NCBI RefSeq assembly: GCF_000829515.1
Contig: NZ_JXRR01000017.1
Span: forward strand, 310,001 to 374,000
Length of the DNA: 64,000 nucleotides
DNA from: Jeotgalibacillus campisalis
Lineage (GTDB): Bacteria; Bacillota; Bacilli; Bacillales; Jeotgalibacillaceae
Direction: 5' to 3'
The stretch's first letter is position 1, and each line of letters begins with the position of its first letter. The notes under the pieces are model-generated. The model searched no databases. It was not told where the DNA came from and worked only from the letters and a program-made list of their open reading frames with translations. This document shows, one piece after another, positions 47,819 through 55,998 of the stretch. A program made the translations under genes and the position numbers.

Positions 47819-48060
47819 AGTAATCCACCTCCGGATTGATGTCGCGAATACGCAATTTGGGCTAAAGTGTCTATTCGACTGCTTTCTCACGTAAATGATC
47901 ACACAAAAAAAGCCGGAAACTAAGCTGTTTCCCGCATCAGTGCTTACTATACAGACAATGTCTTATAGGATCACGTGTTACCTGTCAGCTGCATGTTGCG
48001 CCAGTCAGGTGAGAAGCGGGCCGCTTCTTCTTTTACCACAAACTTGTATTCAATTCACTC
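47819..48060 (-). promoter_or_regulatory. infC-rpmI-rplT leader (L20 autoregulation region)
   Basis: About 240 bases of untranslated leader lie between a consensus promoter (48066-48094) and the infC start, with a strong terminator inside. In B. subtilis this leader is attenuated by L20. The position and terminator fit; the L20-binding fold itself is inferred. Confidence 0.75.
47903..47936 (-). terminator. Attenuator in the infC leader
   Basis: GCGGGAAAC and GTTTCCGGC pair around a 6-base loop, followed by seven Ts on the minus strand, about 85 bases before the infC start. Confidence 0.88.
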
Positions 48061-48065
48061 TTTCG

Positions 48066-48094
48066 ATTGTAACCGAATGATGAGTGCTTGTCAA
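48066..48094 (-). promoter_or_regulatory. Sigma-A promoter of infC-rpmI-rplT
   Basis: Minus strand: -35 TTGACA (48089-48094), 17-bp spacer, -10 TACAAT (48066-48071). This is the closest match to the sigma-A consensus that I found in the window. Confidence 0.92.
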
Positions 48095-48157
48095 TCCCTA
48101 TCGATTAATCAACATGTTTGATCATACCATGACAATCTATATACATGCAACCTAATT

Positions 48158-48187
48158 TTGTTTAAAAAAATGTAATTAGGCTATTAT
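48158..48187 (+). promoter_or_regulatory. Candidate promoter of the YusW-like lipoprotein gene
   Basis: Plus strand: TTGTTT (48158-48163), 18-bp spacer, TATTAT (48182-48187), about 40 bases before the start codon. It is a modest match. Confidence 0.45.
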
Positions 48188-48228
48188 TAAATACGAACAG
48201 TTGATTTAATACACTAGGAGGTTTTTAT

Positions 48229-48699
48229 ATGAAAAAATTATTGCCACTCACTCTTGCAGGATCTGTCTTACTCATATCTGCATGTGCTCAAGAAGATGAA
48301 ACAGTTGAGGAACCGGCAGATGCGCCTTCTATTGAGGAAAATGAAACTGCTGAAACGGACTCACAGGATGAAGCCCCTACAATCTCTTTTCTGAAATTTG
48401 AAATGGATGTTGATTATGAAGGGACTGAAAATGATTTTGAGGTTTCGTATGACGCAGATGAGAGTGTGGAAGCAGCTTATGAAAACCAAAGAAATGCACT
48501 TACTCTTGCAGGTGATGATGCTTACGACGAAATTGAGCCCGTCCTGAGCGAATTTGATTTTACAGCAGAAACTTCCGAAGAAGAAATTGTCAAGTCGGTT
48601 ATCAAAGGTTTTGAAGTGGAAGATGGATACGATTCTATTGAAATCGAAATTACCTTTGAGGATGGAACTGAAAAAGAAATTGAGCAGGTAGAAGAATAA
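48229..48699 (+). CDS. Acidic lipoprotein with YusW-like domain
   Basis: A 156-residue lipoprotein precursor: signal MKKLLPLTLAGSVLLISAC with lipidation at Cys19, then a Glu/Asp-rich linker (residues 20-48) and a C-terminal alpha/beta domain resembling the YusW-like family. It should be anchored on the outer face of the membrane. Its function is unknown. TAGGAGG lies 8 bases before the ATG. It stands alone, divergent from infC, and a long hairpin terminator follows. Confidence 0.8.
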   Translation: MKKLLPLTLAGSVLLISACAQEDETVEEPADAPSIEENETAETDSQDEAPTISFLKFEMDVDYEGTENDFEVSYDADESVEAAYENQRNALTLAGDDAYDEIEPVLSEFDFTAETSEEEIVKSVIKGFEVEDGYDSIEIEITFEDGTEKEIEQVEE

Positions 48700-48739
48700 C
48701 TGACTTTTTTTTTAAGGATAAAAACCCATTTAATAAAAT

Positions 48740-48790
48740 ATAGAGTGTCATCATGAATAGATTCTAATTCACGATGACACTCTTTTGTTT
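48740..48790 (+). terminator. Terminator after the YusW-like lipoprotein gene
   Basis: GAGTGTCATC and GATGACACTC pair around a loop that contains a second small palindrome (GAAT...ATTC), followed by TTTTGTTTTG on the plus strand. Confidence 0.8.
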
Positions 48791-48823
48791 TGCGCAGAAT
48801 CAATTTTCTTTTCAACTGCTCTA

Positions 48824-48871
48824 CGAACCATTTTACTGCTGTTTTTATTAAAGCAGTAGAAAAATGGTTCG
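48824..48871. repeat. Long inverted repeat of unknown function
   Basis: CGAACCATTTTACTGCT (48824-48840) pairs, with one mismatch or bulge, with AGCAGTAG-AAAAATGGTTCG (48852-48871) around an 11-base loop. No T run follows. It lies in the 520-base gene-free gap before thrS, and may be a terminal-repeat remnant or an RNA hairpin. Confidence 0.5.
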
Positions 48872-49053
48872 AAGACTTATCAGCATCTAAACGACTCGCA
48901 TCCTGCTGTGCTAAAGATGGAAATGATCTGGTCCTTTTTTTAAAAAAATAAGAATGGACATAGTAAAATCAGGATAGAACTTATTGCGCACCAGCGATTA
49001 ATGAGAATTCCTCACAAGAAAATCATGTTCTTTTGATCATACAACAAAGGATA

Positions 49054-49184
49054 GGTTCATTGCAGTGTAAGGCGTCGACTCCTGCGGGATGCAGCGGGAA
49101 GGGTGAGAATGTGAAGATGCGGCAGCATCAAACAGGCTCACCTCCCGCCCCGCGGAAAGCGTATGCCTGAAACGGAAATGAACC
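49054..49184. repeat. Dispersed intergenic repeat with inverted ends, copy 2
   Basis: It starts GGTTCATTGCAG and ends GGAAATGAACC. The interior has GGCGTCGACTCCTGCGGGA, AGGCTCACCTCCCGCC and CCGCGGAAAGCG. This matches the type of GC-rich, foldable repeat found in many copies between genes of Bacillus relatives. A degenerate relative is at 22241-22353. It contains no ORF. Confidence 0.75.
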
Positions 49185-49220
49185 GGTCCCGTTATAAAAA
49201 AATCCTTCAGTCTAAATGAA

Positions 49221-51155
49221 TTATAATTTATGTGTTTCTTTCTTCAATGCAGCAGTAAAGTCCGCAAATGAAATCGTTTCAGAATTTTGCTCTCCGTATT
49301 TTCTTACATTCACTTCTTCTTTCTCCGCTTCCTGATCTCCTACAACGAGCATGTAAGGAATTTTTTTCATTTGTGCTTCTCTGATTTTATAGCCCATTTT
49401 TTCATCGCGAAGATCTATTTCAACACGGGCGCCGTTTAAGCGCAGTTCGTCCTGAACTTTTTTGGCATAATCCAGGTGAATATTCGGCGACACAGGGATG
49501 ACTTGCACCTGTACAGGAGACAGCCACGTAGGAAGTGCACCTTTATGCTCTTCAATTAAGAAAGCAACAAACCGTTCCATCGTTGAGACAACGCCGCGGT
49601 GAATAACAACCGGACGGTGCTGTTTTCCGTCTTCGCCTATATAATTCAAGTCAAAACGTTCCGGAAGCAGGAAGTCAAGTTGTACAGTGGAAAGCGTTTC
49701 TTCTTTACCGATGGCTGTTTTCACTTGAACATCAAGCTTCGGACCGTAAAATGCTGCTTCGCCGTCTGCTTCGAAATAATCATGACCCATTTCGTCCATG
49801 GCTTCTTTAAGCATTGCCTGTGCTTTATTCCACATCGCGTCATCATCGAAATATTTTTCTGTGTCCTTTGGATCACGATAAGATAAGCGGAATTTATATT
49901 CATTCAGTCCGAAATCTTTATACACTTCTTCTATAAGACGAACGACACGCTGAAATTCTTCTTTAATCTGGTCAGGACGCGCAAAAATATGAGCATCATT
50001 TAACGTCATCGCTCTTACACGCTGAAGGCCGGATAGAGCTCCTGACATTTCATAGCGGTGCATTAAGCCTAGTTCTGCTATTCGTATTGGCAGCTCTCTG
50101 TAGCTGTGTATATCCTGTTTGTACACCATCATATGATGAGGGCAGTTCATCGGCCGCAGGACTAATGTTTCGTTGTCCATTTCCATCGGCGGGAACATGC
50201 CTTCTTCATAATGCTCCCAGTGTCCGCTTGTTTTATACAGATCAGCGCTTCCGAGAACAGGTGTGTAAACATGCTCATAACCCAGTGAAAGTTCTTTATC
50301 GACAATATAGCGTTCAATTGTGCGGCGGATTGTTGCCCCTTTTGGCAGCCAAAGAGGAAGCCCCTGTCCAACCAATTGTGAACTCGTAAACAAATCAAGT
50401 TCCTTACCAAGCTTGCGGTGATCTCGTTCTTTTGCTTCTTCGATCATTTTCAGGTGATGATCAAGCTCTTCTTTTTTAAAGAATGCTGTTCCATAAATTC
50501 TTTGGAGCATCTTATTGTCACTGTTGCCCCTCCAATAAGCTCCCGCCACACTTAATAGCTTGAATTCCTTGATATGCTTTGTAGAAGGTACATGGATGCC
50601 TCTGCATAGATCGAAAAATTCACTTTGTTTATAAATTGTTACATCTTCATCTGAAGGAATGGCATCGATCAGTTCAAGCTTATAAGGATCTTCGATCGCC
50701 TTAAAACGCTCAATCGCTTCATCTCTGCTGACAACCTCTCGTTCTACATCGATGTTGTCTCCAATAATCTTCTTCATTTCTTTTTCAATTCGCGGAAGAT
50801 CTTCTGTCGATATGGAAGATTCTGTGTCAATATCGTAGTAGAAGCCGCCCTCAATCACAGGTCCAACCCCAAGCTTTGCATCCGGATAGAGACGTTTTAC
50901 TGCCTGAGCAAGCAAATGCGCAGCACTATGACGCATAATTTCCAATGACTCTTCATTGTCCGGTGTTAAGATTTCAACCGCTCCGCTTTCTGCAAGAGGT
51001 GTGCGCAGATCAATTACTGATTCGTTAAATTTCCCTGCTACTGCTTTTTTCTTTAATCCCGACGAAATGGATGAGGCTATTTTTTCGATTGAAGTTCCTT
51101 TAGGATATTCTTTTGAATTCCCATCAGGAAATGTAATCTGAATCATTTCTGACAT
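49221..51155 (-). CDS. thrS: Threonine-tRNA ligase
   Basis: A 644-residue class II synthetase with an N-terminal TGS domain (about 5-65), an editing domain with [13 protein letters not shown] near residue 72 and its distal Cys, the catalytic core (motif 2 near residue 365, [13 protein letters not shown]; motif 3, [20 protein letters not shown]) and an anticodon-binding C-terminal domain. The ATG at 51153-51155 has AAGGAGTG upstream; a start three codons earlier is less likely. Expression is controlled by a T-box leader. Confidence 0.97.
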   Translation of the reverse strand: MSEMIQITFPDGNSKEYPKGTSIEKIASSISSGLKKKAVAGKFNESVIDLRTPLAESGAVEILTPDNEESLEIMRHSAAHLLAQAVKRLYPDAKLGVGPVIEGGFYYDIDTESSISTEDLPRIEKEMKKIIGDNIDVEREVVSRDEAIERFKAIEDPYKLELIDAIPSDEDVTIYKQSEFFDLCRGIHVPSTKHIKEFKLLSVAGAYWRGNSDNKMLQRIYGTAFFKKEELDHHLKMIEEAKERDHRKLGKELDLFTSSQLVGQGLPLWLPKGATIRRTIERYIVDKELSLGYEHVYTPVLGSADLYKTSGHWEHYEEGMFPPMEMDNETLVLRPMNCPHHMMVYKQDIHSYRELPIRIAELGLMHRYEMSGALSGLQRVRAMTLNDAHIFARPDQIKEEFQRVVRLIEEVYKDFGLNEYKFRLSYRDPKDTEKYFDDDAMWNKAQAMLKEAMDEMGHDYFEADGEAAFYGPKLDVQVKTAIGKEETLSTVQLDFLLPERFDLNYIGEDGKQHRPVVIHRGVVSTMERFVAFLIEEHKGALPTWLSPVQVQVIPVSPNIHLDYAKKVQDELRLNGARVEIDLRDEKMGYKIREAQMKKIPYMLVVGDQEAEKEEVNVRKYGEQNSETISFADFTAALKKETHKL

Positions 51156-51202
51156 TCTTCTCACTCCTTAAGTTTATGCCGTTTTATAGGCTGAATTAAA
51201 CA

Positions 51203-51238
51203 CAAAAAAGCCCCATCCCCGGAAAGGGACGAGGCTTG
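51203..51238 (-). terminator. T-box attenuator terminator of thrS
   Basis: AAGCCTCGTCCC and GGGATGGGGCTT pair around a short loop, followed by TTTT on the minus strand. Confidence 0.9.
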
Positions 51239-51480
51239 ATAAGCATACTCGCGGTTCCACCCTTATTTCTAATCAATGGTTCAATTAGAATCTCTGGTTC
51301 AGCTAACGGGCTGCAGCCGATATGAACTACTGTTACTTCGCTCATACAGTTCAAAGGGGGTGAAGAAGTTACTCGTGATTAAAGGGGTTTCAGCCAATGC
51401 CCCTCATTCTCTGGGAATCCGTGATAACTAAACATGTCCTCATCAATACTTTTTGATATGGAATTAAAGTGTTTCATTTG
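51203..51480 (-). promoter_or_regulatory. T-box leader of thrS
   Basis: The T-box AGGGTGGAACCGCG is exact (51250-51263, minus strand) and is followed by a strong terminator. The upstream part folds into stem I; a Thr ACC specifier is probably in the TTCACCCCC segment, but I could not place it securely. Uncharged tRNA-Thr should turn thrS on. Confidence 0.92.
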
Positions 51481-51485
51481 ATGTC

Positions 51486-51514
51486 ATTTTAGAGGATAGC
51501 TTTTAGAAAAGCAA
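51486..51514 (-). promoter_or_regulatory. Sigma-A promoter of thrS
   Basis: Minus strand: -35 TTGCTT (51509-51514), 17-bp spacer, -10 TAAAAT (51486-51491), directly before the T-box leader and past the dnaI stop. Confidence 0.7.
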
Positions 51515-51533
51515 GTCTCATTTTTCTTTCGTT

Positions 51534-52469
51534 TTAATTTCTGCGGTTTTTTCCGCTCATGTGAACGGGAATCGTCAGGAACTTTATTCTCTCCATGATT
51601 CTTGCCGCTTTAATCGGCTCTTCTTCTCCTCTTTGAGAATAAGTAAGGTGATGCTCGAGCCCCTTGTAATCAAAGTTAGATGTAAAAAAGGTAGGCAGCT
51701 CTTCGGCCATACGATACTGCAGAATCGTGCCAAGCACTTCATCTCTGGCCCAGCTCGATAGTGATTCAGCACCTATATCATCAAGCATAAGAATTGAGCT
51801 CTTTTTCACTGCATCCATTTTGCTCGAAAAGGACTGATCGCCAAGTGACTGCTTCATTTCACGAAGGAACTCAGGAAAATAGAGGATGAAGCTTGCGCGA
51901 TTATTTTTTTTCAGCTCATTTGCAATCGCTCCTAAAATATAGCTTTTCCCTACTCCAAATTCACCATGAATAAACAGCCCTTTGTAATGCTCGGGATCTT
52001 TAATCAGTCTGTCCACCAGGTCATCAGCCATTTCGTGAACCTGCATACGGTCGGCACTATCCAAATCTACGTCATCAAGTGTCGCTCTTAAAACATCTTT
52101 CGGTACATACATGCTTTGAATAAGGGTTTCGGTCCTGCGCTGCTCATCATGCGCCATTTTTCTTGGACATCTGTGATATTCAAGATCTATCAGTCCACTT
52201 TGAATGATTATTTTTGGTTCATATCCAGCCATCGTGTTAATACAGCCTTCAAGGTTCGGACAGCTTTTGCAGGAACTGGAGCGATTAATAAATTCATATA
52301 GCTTAATCATTCCCTGGTCTAATGCATTTGGAGCAAGCTCCTCTTTATGCTGTTCGAAAAACTGCTGTACTTCAGGATTGCCGGTTATTTGTTTTTTCAT
52401 TTCATTGTATCGTTCCTGAAAACGGTCAGACCCAGCTAATTTCTTAAGCGTGCGGTTTATTGGATCCAT
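51534..52469 (-). CDS. dnaI: Primosomal protein DnaI (helicase loader)
   Basis: A 311-residue AAA+ ATPase that loads the replicative helicase DnaC onto DNA in Bacillus. The N-terminal zinc-binding domain (CKSCPNLEGC near residue 70) inhibits the ATPase until helicase is bound. Walker A GEFGVGKS is near residue 170, and Walker B (ILMLDDIGAES) follows. Its ATG overlaps the dnaB stop (TAATG), so the two are translationally coupled. In B. subtilis ytxC follows; here thrS does. Confidence 0.96.
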   Translation of the reverse strand: MDPINRTLKKLAGSDRFQERYNEMKKQITGNPEVQQFFEQHKEELAPNALDQGMIKLYEFINRSSSCKSCPNLEGCINTMAGYEPKIIIQSGLIDLEYHRCPRKMAHDEQRRTETLIQSMYVPKDVLRATLDDVDLDSADRMQVHEMADDLVDRLIKDPEHYKGLFIHGEFGVGKSYILGAIANELKKNNRASFILYFPEFLREMKQSLGDQSFSSKMDAVKKSSILMLDDIGAESLSSWARDEVLGTILQYRMAEELPTFFTSNFDYKGLEHHLTYSQRGEEEPIKAARIMERIKFLTIPVHMSGKNRRN

Positions 52470-53878
52470 TATTGATCACCTGCCTCAAGCTTCTTTTGAC
52501 GACGCTTCTCCAAATACCTGCGTTTTTTTTCTTCGAACTCAAGATCATCTTGTTCCTCTTGAGGTTTATCAGCACTTTCTGATTGCTGCCTGTTCTTAAA
52601 CCAATCCGGCAGCTGCTCTTTTCGAATGGTCTTGTTGCTTTTTCGTCTTTTAGTGCCGTTATTTGTTTCTTCTTTCCATTCCATGTACTTTTTATGTTCT
52701 TTTTTTGCTAACTCCATTGCATCTTCAACGGTCGTGATATTAGAACGCGCCCAATGGGTAGCAATTTGCTCAACAAATGCTTTCGTCAGTTTCATTCCTG
52801 TGCGCAGCAGCACAAATTGAAGCAAAACATTCACCACTCCCTGAGGCAGCTTTTTCTCATATAGCAAATCCTCAATGAGGGTCAGCTCCGATTTGGTTGG
52901 CTCTACTCCATTCGAAGCATCTTTTAAGACCTGTACAGGTGAAGCTTTCTCAAGGTAATCCATCAGTTCAGAATCATCCGACTCAGAACGGACTGATACG
53001 GTTTTTTGATCATTCGGCTTTTTAACAGCCGAAGTAAGACCTGGAAGAATCTGACTTCGATTTAATTGATAAAAATCTCTCGCAGCTTTCCTCAATACTT
53101 CAAGATCTATCTCATTTTCCTCATCAACTGCAGAGATCACAATGTTTTTCATGTCCATTTCAGTTAATCCATAAAGAGCAGCAAGTTTTGAAACCATACT
53201 TTTGACCTTATAGTTTATCGCTTTTCTCGGGACCATCATTTCTGAAAGACCTGCGAGAAGCAAATGAAAATCAAACGATGTAAAATCGGTTTGAAGGCCG
53301 GCATTCTGAGCAGAAAATAAAAGCGACTCATTTTCACCAGGCATACGGTCCGCTTCAGGCATTCTATTCATTAACGCTTCTGATTCATAGACATCCTGAA
53401 ATGAACGAGTAACTTCTCTATAGGACGTCAGCGCTTCAAATGAAACACAAAATCTTTTTTTCAACCGCTGAAATTGAGTATTTCCCACTTGTCTGTACAA
53501 AAAAACACTTAGCATCGGATCTTCAAAAAATTCATTTGCCTGCAATGGAGGCTGCAATTGATATAGAAATTCCTTTGTATCTCCACCCTTAATATAAGTC
53601 TTAAGAAGACCCATGCCCTCAAGATGGATGCGGGCATCAAAAATCTGATCAATTGAAACATTCAACATGCCAAGCAGCGTTGCGTGAGTCGCAGGTTTGC
53701 TTTCAAGCTGAAAATGCTGCACCTCTTCCCACAGCATAAAATACAAACTGATGGATGAAGCTCCTACCAGCGGCTGGTATAGAGACTGAATGATGGACCT
53801 GTCCGTTTCATGTAATAATCCATTCAACTGAACACGGTAGTCGTCTGTGGGCTGTACTTCTCTCCACATATTTGTCAT
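52469..53878 (-). CDS. dnaB: Replication initiation and membrane attachment protein DnaB
   Basis: Bacillus DnaB (469 aa) works with DnaD and DnaI in helicase loading at oriC and restart sites. It shows a winged-helix N-terminal domain (YQPLVGASSISLYFMLWEE) and the C-terminal DnaB/DnaD-like domain (LEVLRKAARDFYQLNRSQI and LLYEKKLPQGVVNVLLQFV), plus a basic tail (RRYLEKRRQKK). I place the start at the ATG 53876-53878, 11 bases past GGAAGGG; an upstream extension has no site. It is 66 bases after nrdR. Confidence 0.93.
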   Translation of the reverse strand: MTNMWREVQPTDDYRVQLNGLLHETDRSIIQSLYQPLVGASSISLYFMLWEEVQHFQLESKPATHATLLGMLNVSIDQIFDARIHLEGMGLLKTYIKGGDTKEFLYQLQPPLQANEFFEDPMLSVFLYRQVGNTQFQRLKKRFCVSFEALTSYREVTRSFQDVYESEALMNRMPEADRMPGENESLLFSAQNAGLQTDFTSFDFHLLLAGLSEMMVPRKAINYKVKSMVSKLAALYGLTEMDMKNIVISAVDEENEIDLEVLRKAARDFYQLNRSQILPGLTSAVKKPNDQKTVSVRSESDDSELMDYLEKASPVQVLKDASNGVEPTKSELTLIEDLLYEKKLPQGVVNVLLQFVLLRTGMKLTKAFVEQIATHWARSNITTVEDAMELAKKEHKKYMEWKEETNNGTKRRKSNKTIRKEQLPDWFKNRQQSESADKPQEEQDDLEFEEKKRRYLEKRRQKKLEAGDQ

Positions 53879-53944
53879 GATACAATCGGCCCTTCCTTTT
53901 AATGCACTAGACAAAAAAAGAGCTAAGGGTTATCTCAGGCTCCC

Positions 53945-54406
53945 TTATGCTCGTTCCTTATTAATTAATTCTTTTAATTCATCAATAAAAACATTTATAT
54001 CTTTAAACTGCCGGTAAACAGAGGCAAACCGAACGTACGCGACTTCATCTACTTTTGCCAGCCGGTCCATTACAAGCTCCCCGATATCAACTGATGGCGT
54101 TTCTGATATCCCCTGATTACGTAGCTCTCTTTCGATCGAAGAGGAAATATTTTCTAATTCTTCAAAAGGGACAGGACGCTTCTCACATGCCCGAATAAGA
54201 CCTCTTAGTATCTTTTCCCTGCTGAACTCTTCACGAATTCCGTCTTTTTTTACTACGATCAAAGGAATTTCTTCCACTTTTTCAAAAGTAGTGAACCGAT
54301 AGTGACAGGATTCGCATTCTCTTCTTCTCCGAATCGCTTTGCCTTCATCGATTTGTCTGGAATCAATGACTCTTGTCGTATTTTCATGACACGACGGGCA
54401 TTTCAT
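53945..54406 (-). CDS. nrdR: Transcriptional repressor NrdR
   Basis: A 153-residue repressor of ribonucleotide reductase genes. The N-terminal zinc ribbon has CPSC (Cys3, Cys6) and CESC near residue 31, followed by an ATP-cone domain ([20 protein letters not shown]) that senses dATP/ATP. It begins the nrdR-dnaB-dnaI unit, the same order as in B. subtilis. No nrd genes are in this window. Confidence 0.96.
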   Translation of the reverse strand: MKCPSCHENTTRVIDSRQIDEGKAIRRRRECESCHYRFTTFEKVEEIPLIVVKKDGIREEFSREKILRGLIRACEKRPVPFEELENISSSIERELRNQGISETPSVDIGELVMDRLAKVDEVAYVRFASVYRQFKDINVFIDELKELINKERA

Positions 54407-54474
54407 AAAACCAGCTCCACAACGTGATTATTTGCTTCTATCATAATAAAAATACTCCGAAAGCACAAGAAGAC

Positions 54475-54858
54475 TCATCGCTGATCTTTTCTAAGCTCCT
54501 TGCCTAAATACGTATAGCATGCAGCGATCTCCTGCTTTAATTTCGGATAAGCACCGCCAATGATGGCAGAATCAGCAGATACTTTAATATCCACCGCTGT
54601 ATGTAATGGTCTGGTGCTAACAATCGTTGCAATAATAAACATTTTTGGATTGCTCGTTTTTTGAATCATCATTTCACCATGTTCTTTTGATTCTGAAGTT
54701 ATCGTATAGCCGGGCGAAGAATAAAACTTTTCGACTTGACTATAGGCCTTATCAAAAGAAGCTTTATAATAATGTGTCTGCAGCTCTTCTTCTTTATGCT
54801 GATCTGATGTTTCACACTCTGAACTAAATCGTTTAAACAACCCTCGTATTCCTGCCAA
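54475..54858 (-). CDS. Unrecognised cytosolic protein, 127 aa
   Basis: I do not recognise this protein. It is soluble, with no signal peptide or transmembrane segment. A short basic N-terminus (residues 2-10) is followed by an acidic, His-containing stretch and an alpha/beta domain (SFDKAYSQVEKFYSSPGYTI, then the strands MFIIATIVS and AVDIKVSADS). The start is TTG (54856-54858), 8 bases past AGGAGG. It lies 68 bases upstream of nrdR on the same strand and could be cotranscribed with it. Confidence 0.7.
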   Translation of the reverse strand: MAGIRGLFKRFSSECETSDQHKEEELQTHYYKASFDKAYSQVEKFYSSPGYTITSESKEHGEMMIQKTSNPKMFIIATIVSTRPLHTAVDIKVSADSAIIGGAYPKLKQEIAACYTYLGKELRKDQR

Positions 54859-55011
54859 TCAAATCTCCTCCTGTAACGCTCTTCTATCTACCATTCTATC
54901 AATGTTTACAGGAAAGGACAAAATCATTAAGGAATTCTTTTTACTACAACGATTTATTAGAAAGATAGTAGTAAATAAAACGGGTCATTTCCGTCTTCAA
55001 GAGGACGAGTT

Positions 55012-55065
55012 ATGCTTCTGATCTATCCTAATGGTCAAATAAGAAAAACCATCTATACAAAATAA
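55012..55065 (+). other. Possible 17-codon leader-like ORF before a strong terminator
   Basis: A plus-strand ATG at 55012 opens 17 codons (MLLIYPNGQIRKTIYTK) with GAGGACGAG just upstream. It stops directly at the foot of the 20-bp terminator stem at 55064-55106. The tight arrangement may mean a small peptide or small RNA, but the terminator equally serves speD from the other side. The support is weak. Confidence 0.2.
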
Positions 55066-55106
55066 AGAATGTCTTTATGAATGAAGCATTCATAAAGACA
55101 TTCTTT
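55064..55106. terminator. Bidirectional terminator with a perfect 20-bp stem
   Basis: AAAGAATGTCTTTATGAATG and CATTCATAAAGACATTCTTT are exact complements around AAG. It lies past the speD stop and should terminate speD on the minus strand. Confidence 0.88.
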
Positions 55107-55154
55107 GCTAGTAATAAGATTAGTTTTTTTCGAGCCTATGAATCAAATATATGC

Positions 55155-55535
55155 TTAAACGGCACTGACTGTCGGCTTCCCAACACGTACAGGACCCATA
55201 CCTCTTGGCACTTCGATTGTTTCGTTTGATGTCGCTCCCAATGATTGGGCTATATGATCAGCAGCAATTGTCGGATCAAGATCTCCGCATGTGTATACAT
55301 CAATACTGGCATAACCGTGCTCCGGAAAGCTGTGAATGGTTAAATGCGATTCAGAAATGATCACAACACCGCTGACACCCTGTGGCGCAAATTTATGAAA
55401 TGCTACTTCTCTAACTTCTGCACCTGTTTTTAGTGCCGCATCTACAAACACCTGTTCAATTAAATCCACGCTGTTTAACTTTTCAAAGTCACAGCCCCAA
55501 AGTTCTGAAATTACATGACGACCCATTGTTTCCAT
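55155..55535 (-). CDS. speD: S-adenosylmethionine decarboxylase proenzyme (class 1B)
   Basis: Makes decarboxylated SAM for spermidine synthesis. The 126-residue proenzyme has the self-cleavage site SES with pyruvoyl-forming Ser63, together with His68 (HLTIHS) and Cys83 (VYTCG), all at canonical positions. GGGGGAACGATC lies before the ATG. A leader of about 130 bases separates it from its promoter and contains a GTTAG/CTAAC stem. In B. subtilis speD also lies next to gapB. Confidence 0.96.
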   Translation of the reverse strand: METMGRHVISELWGCDFEKLNSVDLIEQVFVDAALKTGAEVREVAFHKFAPQGVSGVVIISESHLTIHSFPEHGYASIDVYTCGDLDPTIAADHIAQSLGATSNETIEVPRGMGPVRVGKPTVSAV

Positions 55536-55675
55536 GATCGTTCCCCCTTAATACAAATTTGATTTTATCTGGTTGTTCATACGATCCTTACCACGGGGGA
55601 AAGTTAGTCCGATGAGGTCCTAACCCTTTAAGTAAAGATGTGCTTTGTGTGGAACCAAATAAGATCACGAAAAAC

Positions 55676-55704
55676 AGTATACGTTTTTTTTCAGCTTTAT
55701 GCAA
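55676..55704 (-). promoter_or_regulatory. Sigma-A promoter of speD
   Basis: Minus strand: -35 TTGCAT (55699-55704), 17-bp spacer, -10 TATACT (55676-55681). It is back to back with the sigma-W-type promoter at 55720, only 15 bases away. Confidence 0.72.
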
Positions 55705-55719
55705 TCAATTAATTAATTT

Positions 55720-55745
55720 TGAAACAATTTGAAAAATAAAACGTA
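55720..55745 (+). promoter_or_regulatory. Sigma-W-type promoter of the 37-aa peptide gene
   Basis: TGAAAC (55720-55725), exactly 16 bp, then CGTA (55742-55745), on the plus strand 54 bases before the peptide's start codon. It is the same pattern as the ysdB promoter. Another ECF sigma factor with a similar -35 could also use it. Confidence 0.8.
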
Positions 55746-55798
55746 TAAAGAGTAGATTGGAGTCTTTACCGTCACACCCCGTCAAGGAGGAAGAAATC

Positions 55799-55912
55799 AT
55801 GGCTGTCATTTTAGGACTCATTGGAGATATTTTTGCTGCGATTGCCGGTTCTTTTTCTCAGGCAATCGACAAAGAAAAAGAAAAAAATAATGAGTCTGAC
55901 CCGTTAGAATAA
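55799..55912 (+). CDS. 37-aa amphipathic small peptide under a sigma-W-type promoter
   Basis: A short ORF not in standard length limits. Residues 1-20 (MAVILGLIGDIFAAIAGSFS) form a hydrophobic or amphipathic helix, and residues 24-37 are a charged, Lys/Glu-rich tail. AGGAGG lies 8 bases before the ATG. An ECF-type promoter (55720-55745) is upstream and a strong terminator (55919-55964) downstream, so it is a complete one-gene transcription unit between speD and gapB. No family was recognised. The hydrophobic N-terminus suggests membrane association; a role in envelope-stress defence is inference from the promoter. Confidence 0.75.
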   Translation: MAVILGLIGDIFAAIAGSFSQAIDKEKEKNNESDPLE

Positions 55913-55918
55913 ACAAAA

Positions 55919-55964
55919 CAAAAAACTGGAAGGATCCCAACTGCTGATCCTTCCAGTTTTTTGT
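55919..55964. terminator. Bidirectional terminator between the peptide gene and gapB
   Basis: AAAAACTGGAAGGATC and GATCCTTCCAGTTTTT pair around a 9-base loop, with T runs on both strands. It serves the 37-aa gene on the plus strand and gapB on the minus strand. Confidence 0.92.
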
Positions 55965-55998
55965 CTTATATAGAGATTGGTTGCCTGTGATTAAAGAC

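Noticed and set aside
47819-47902. Upstream extension of infC to 199 codons
   Set aside because: It has no family similarity, lies in the attenuated leader and has no ribosome site.
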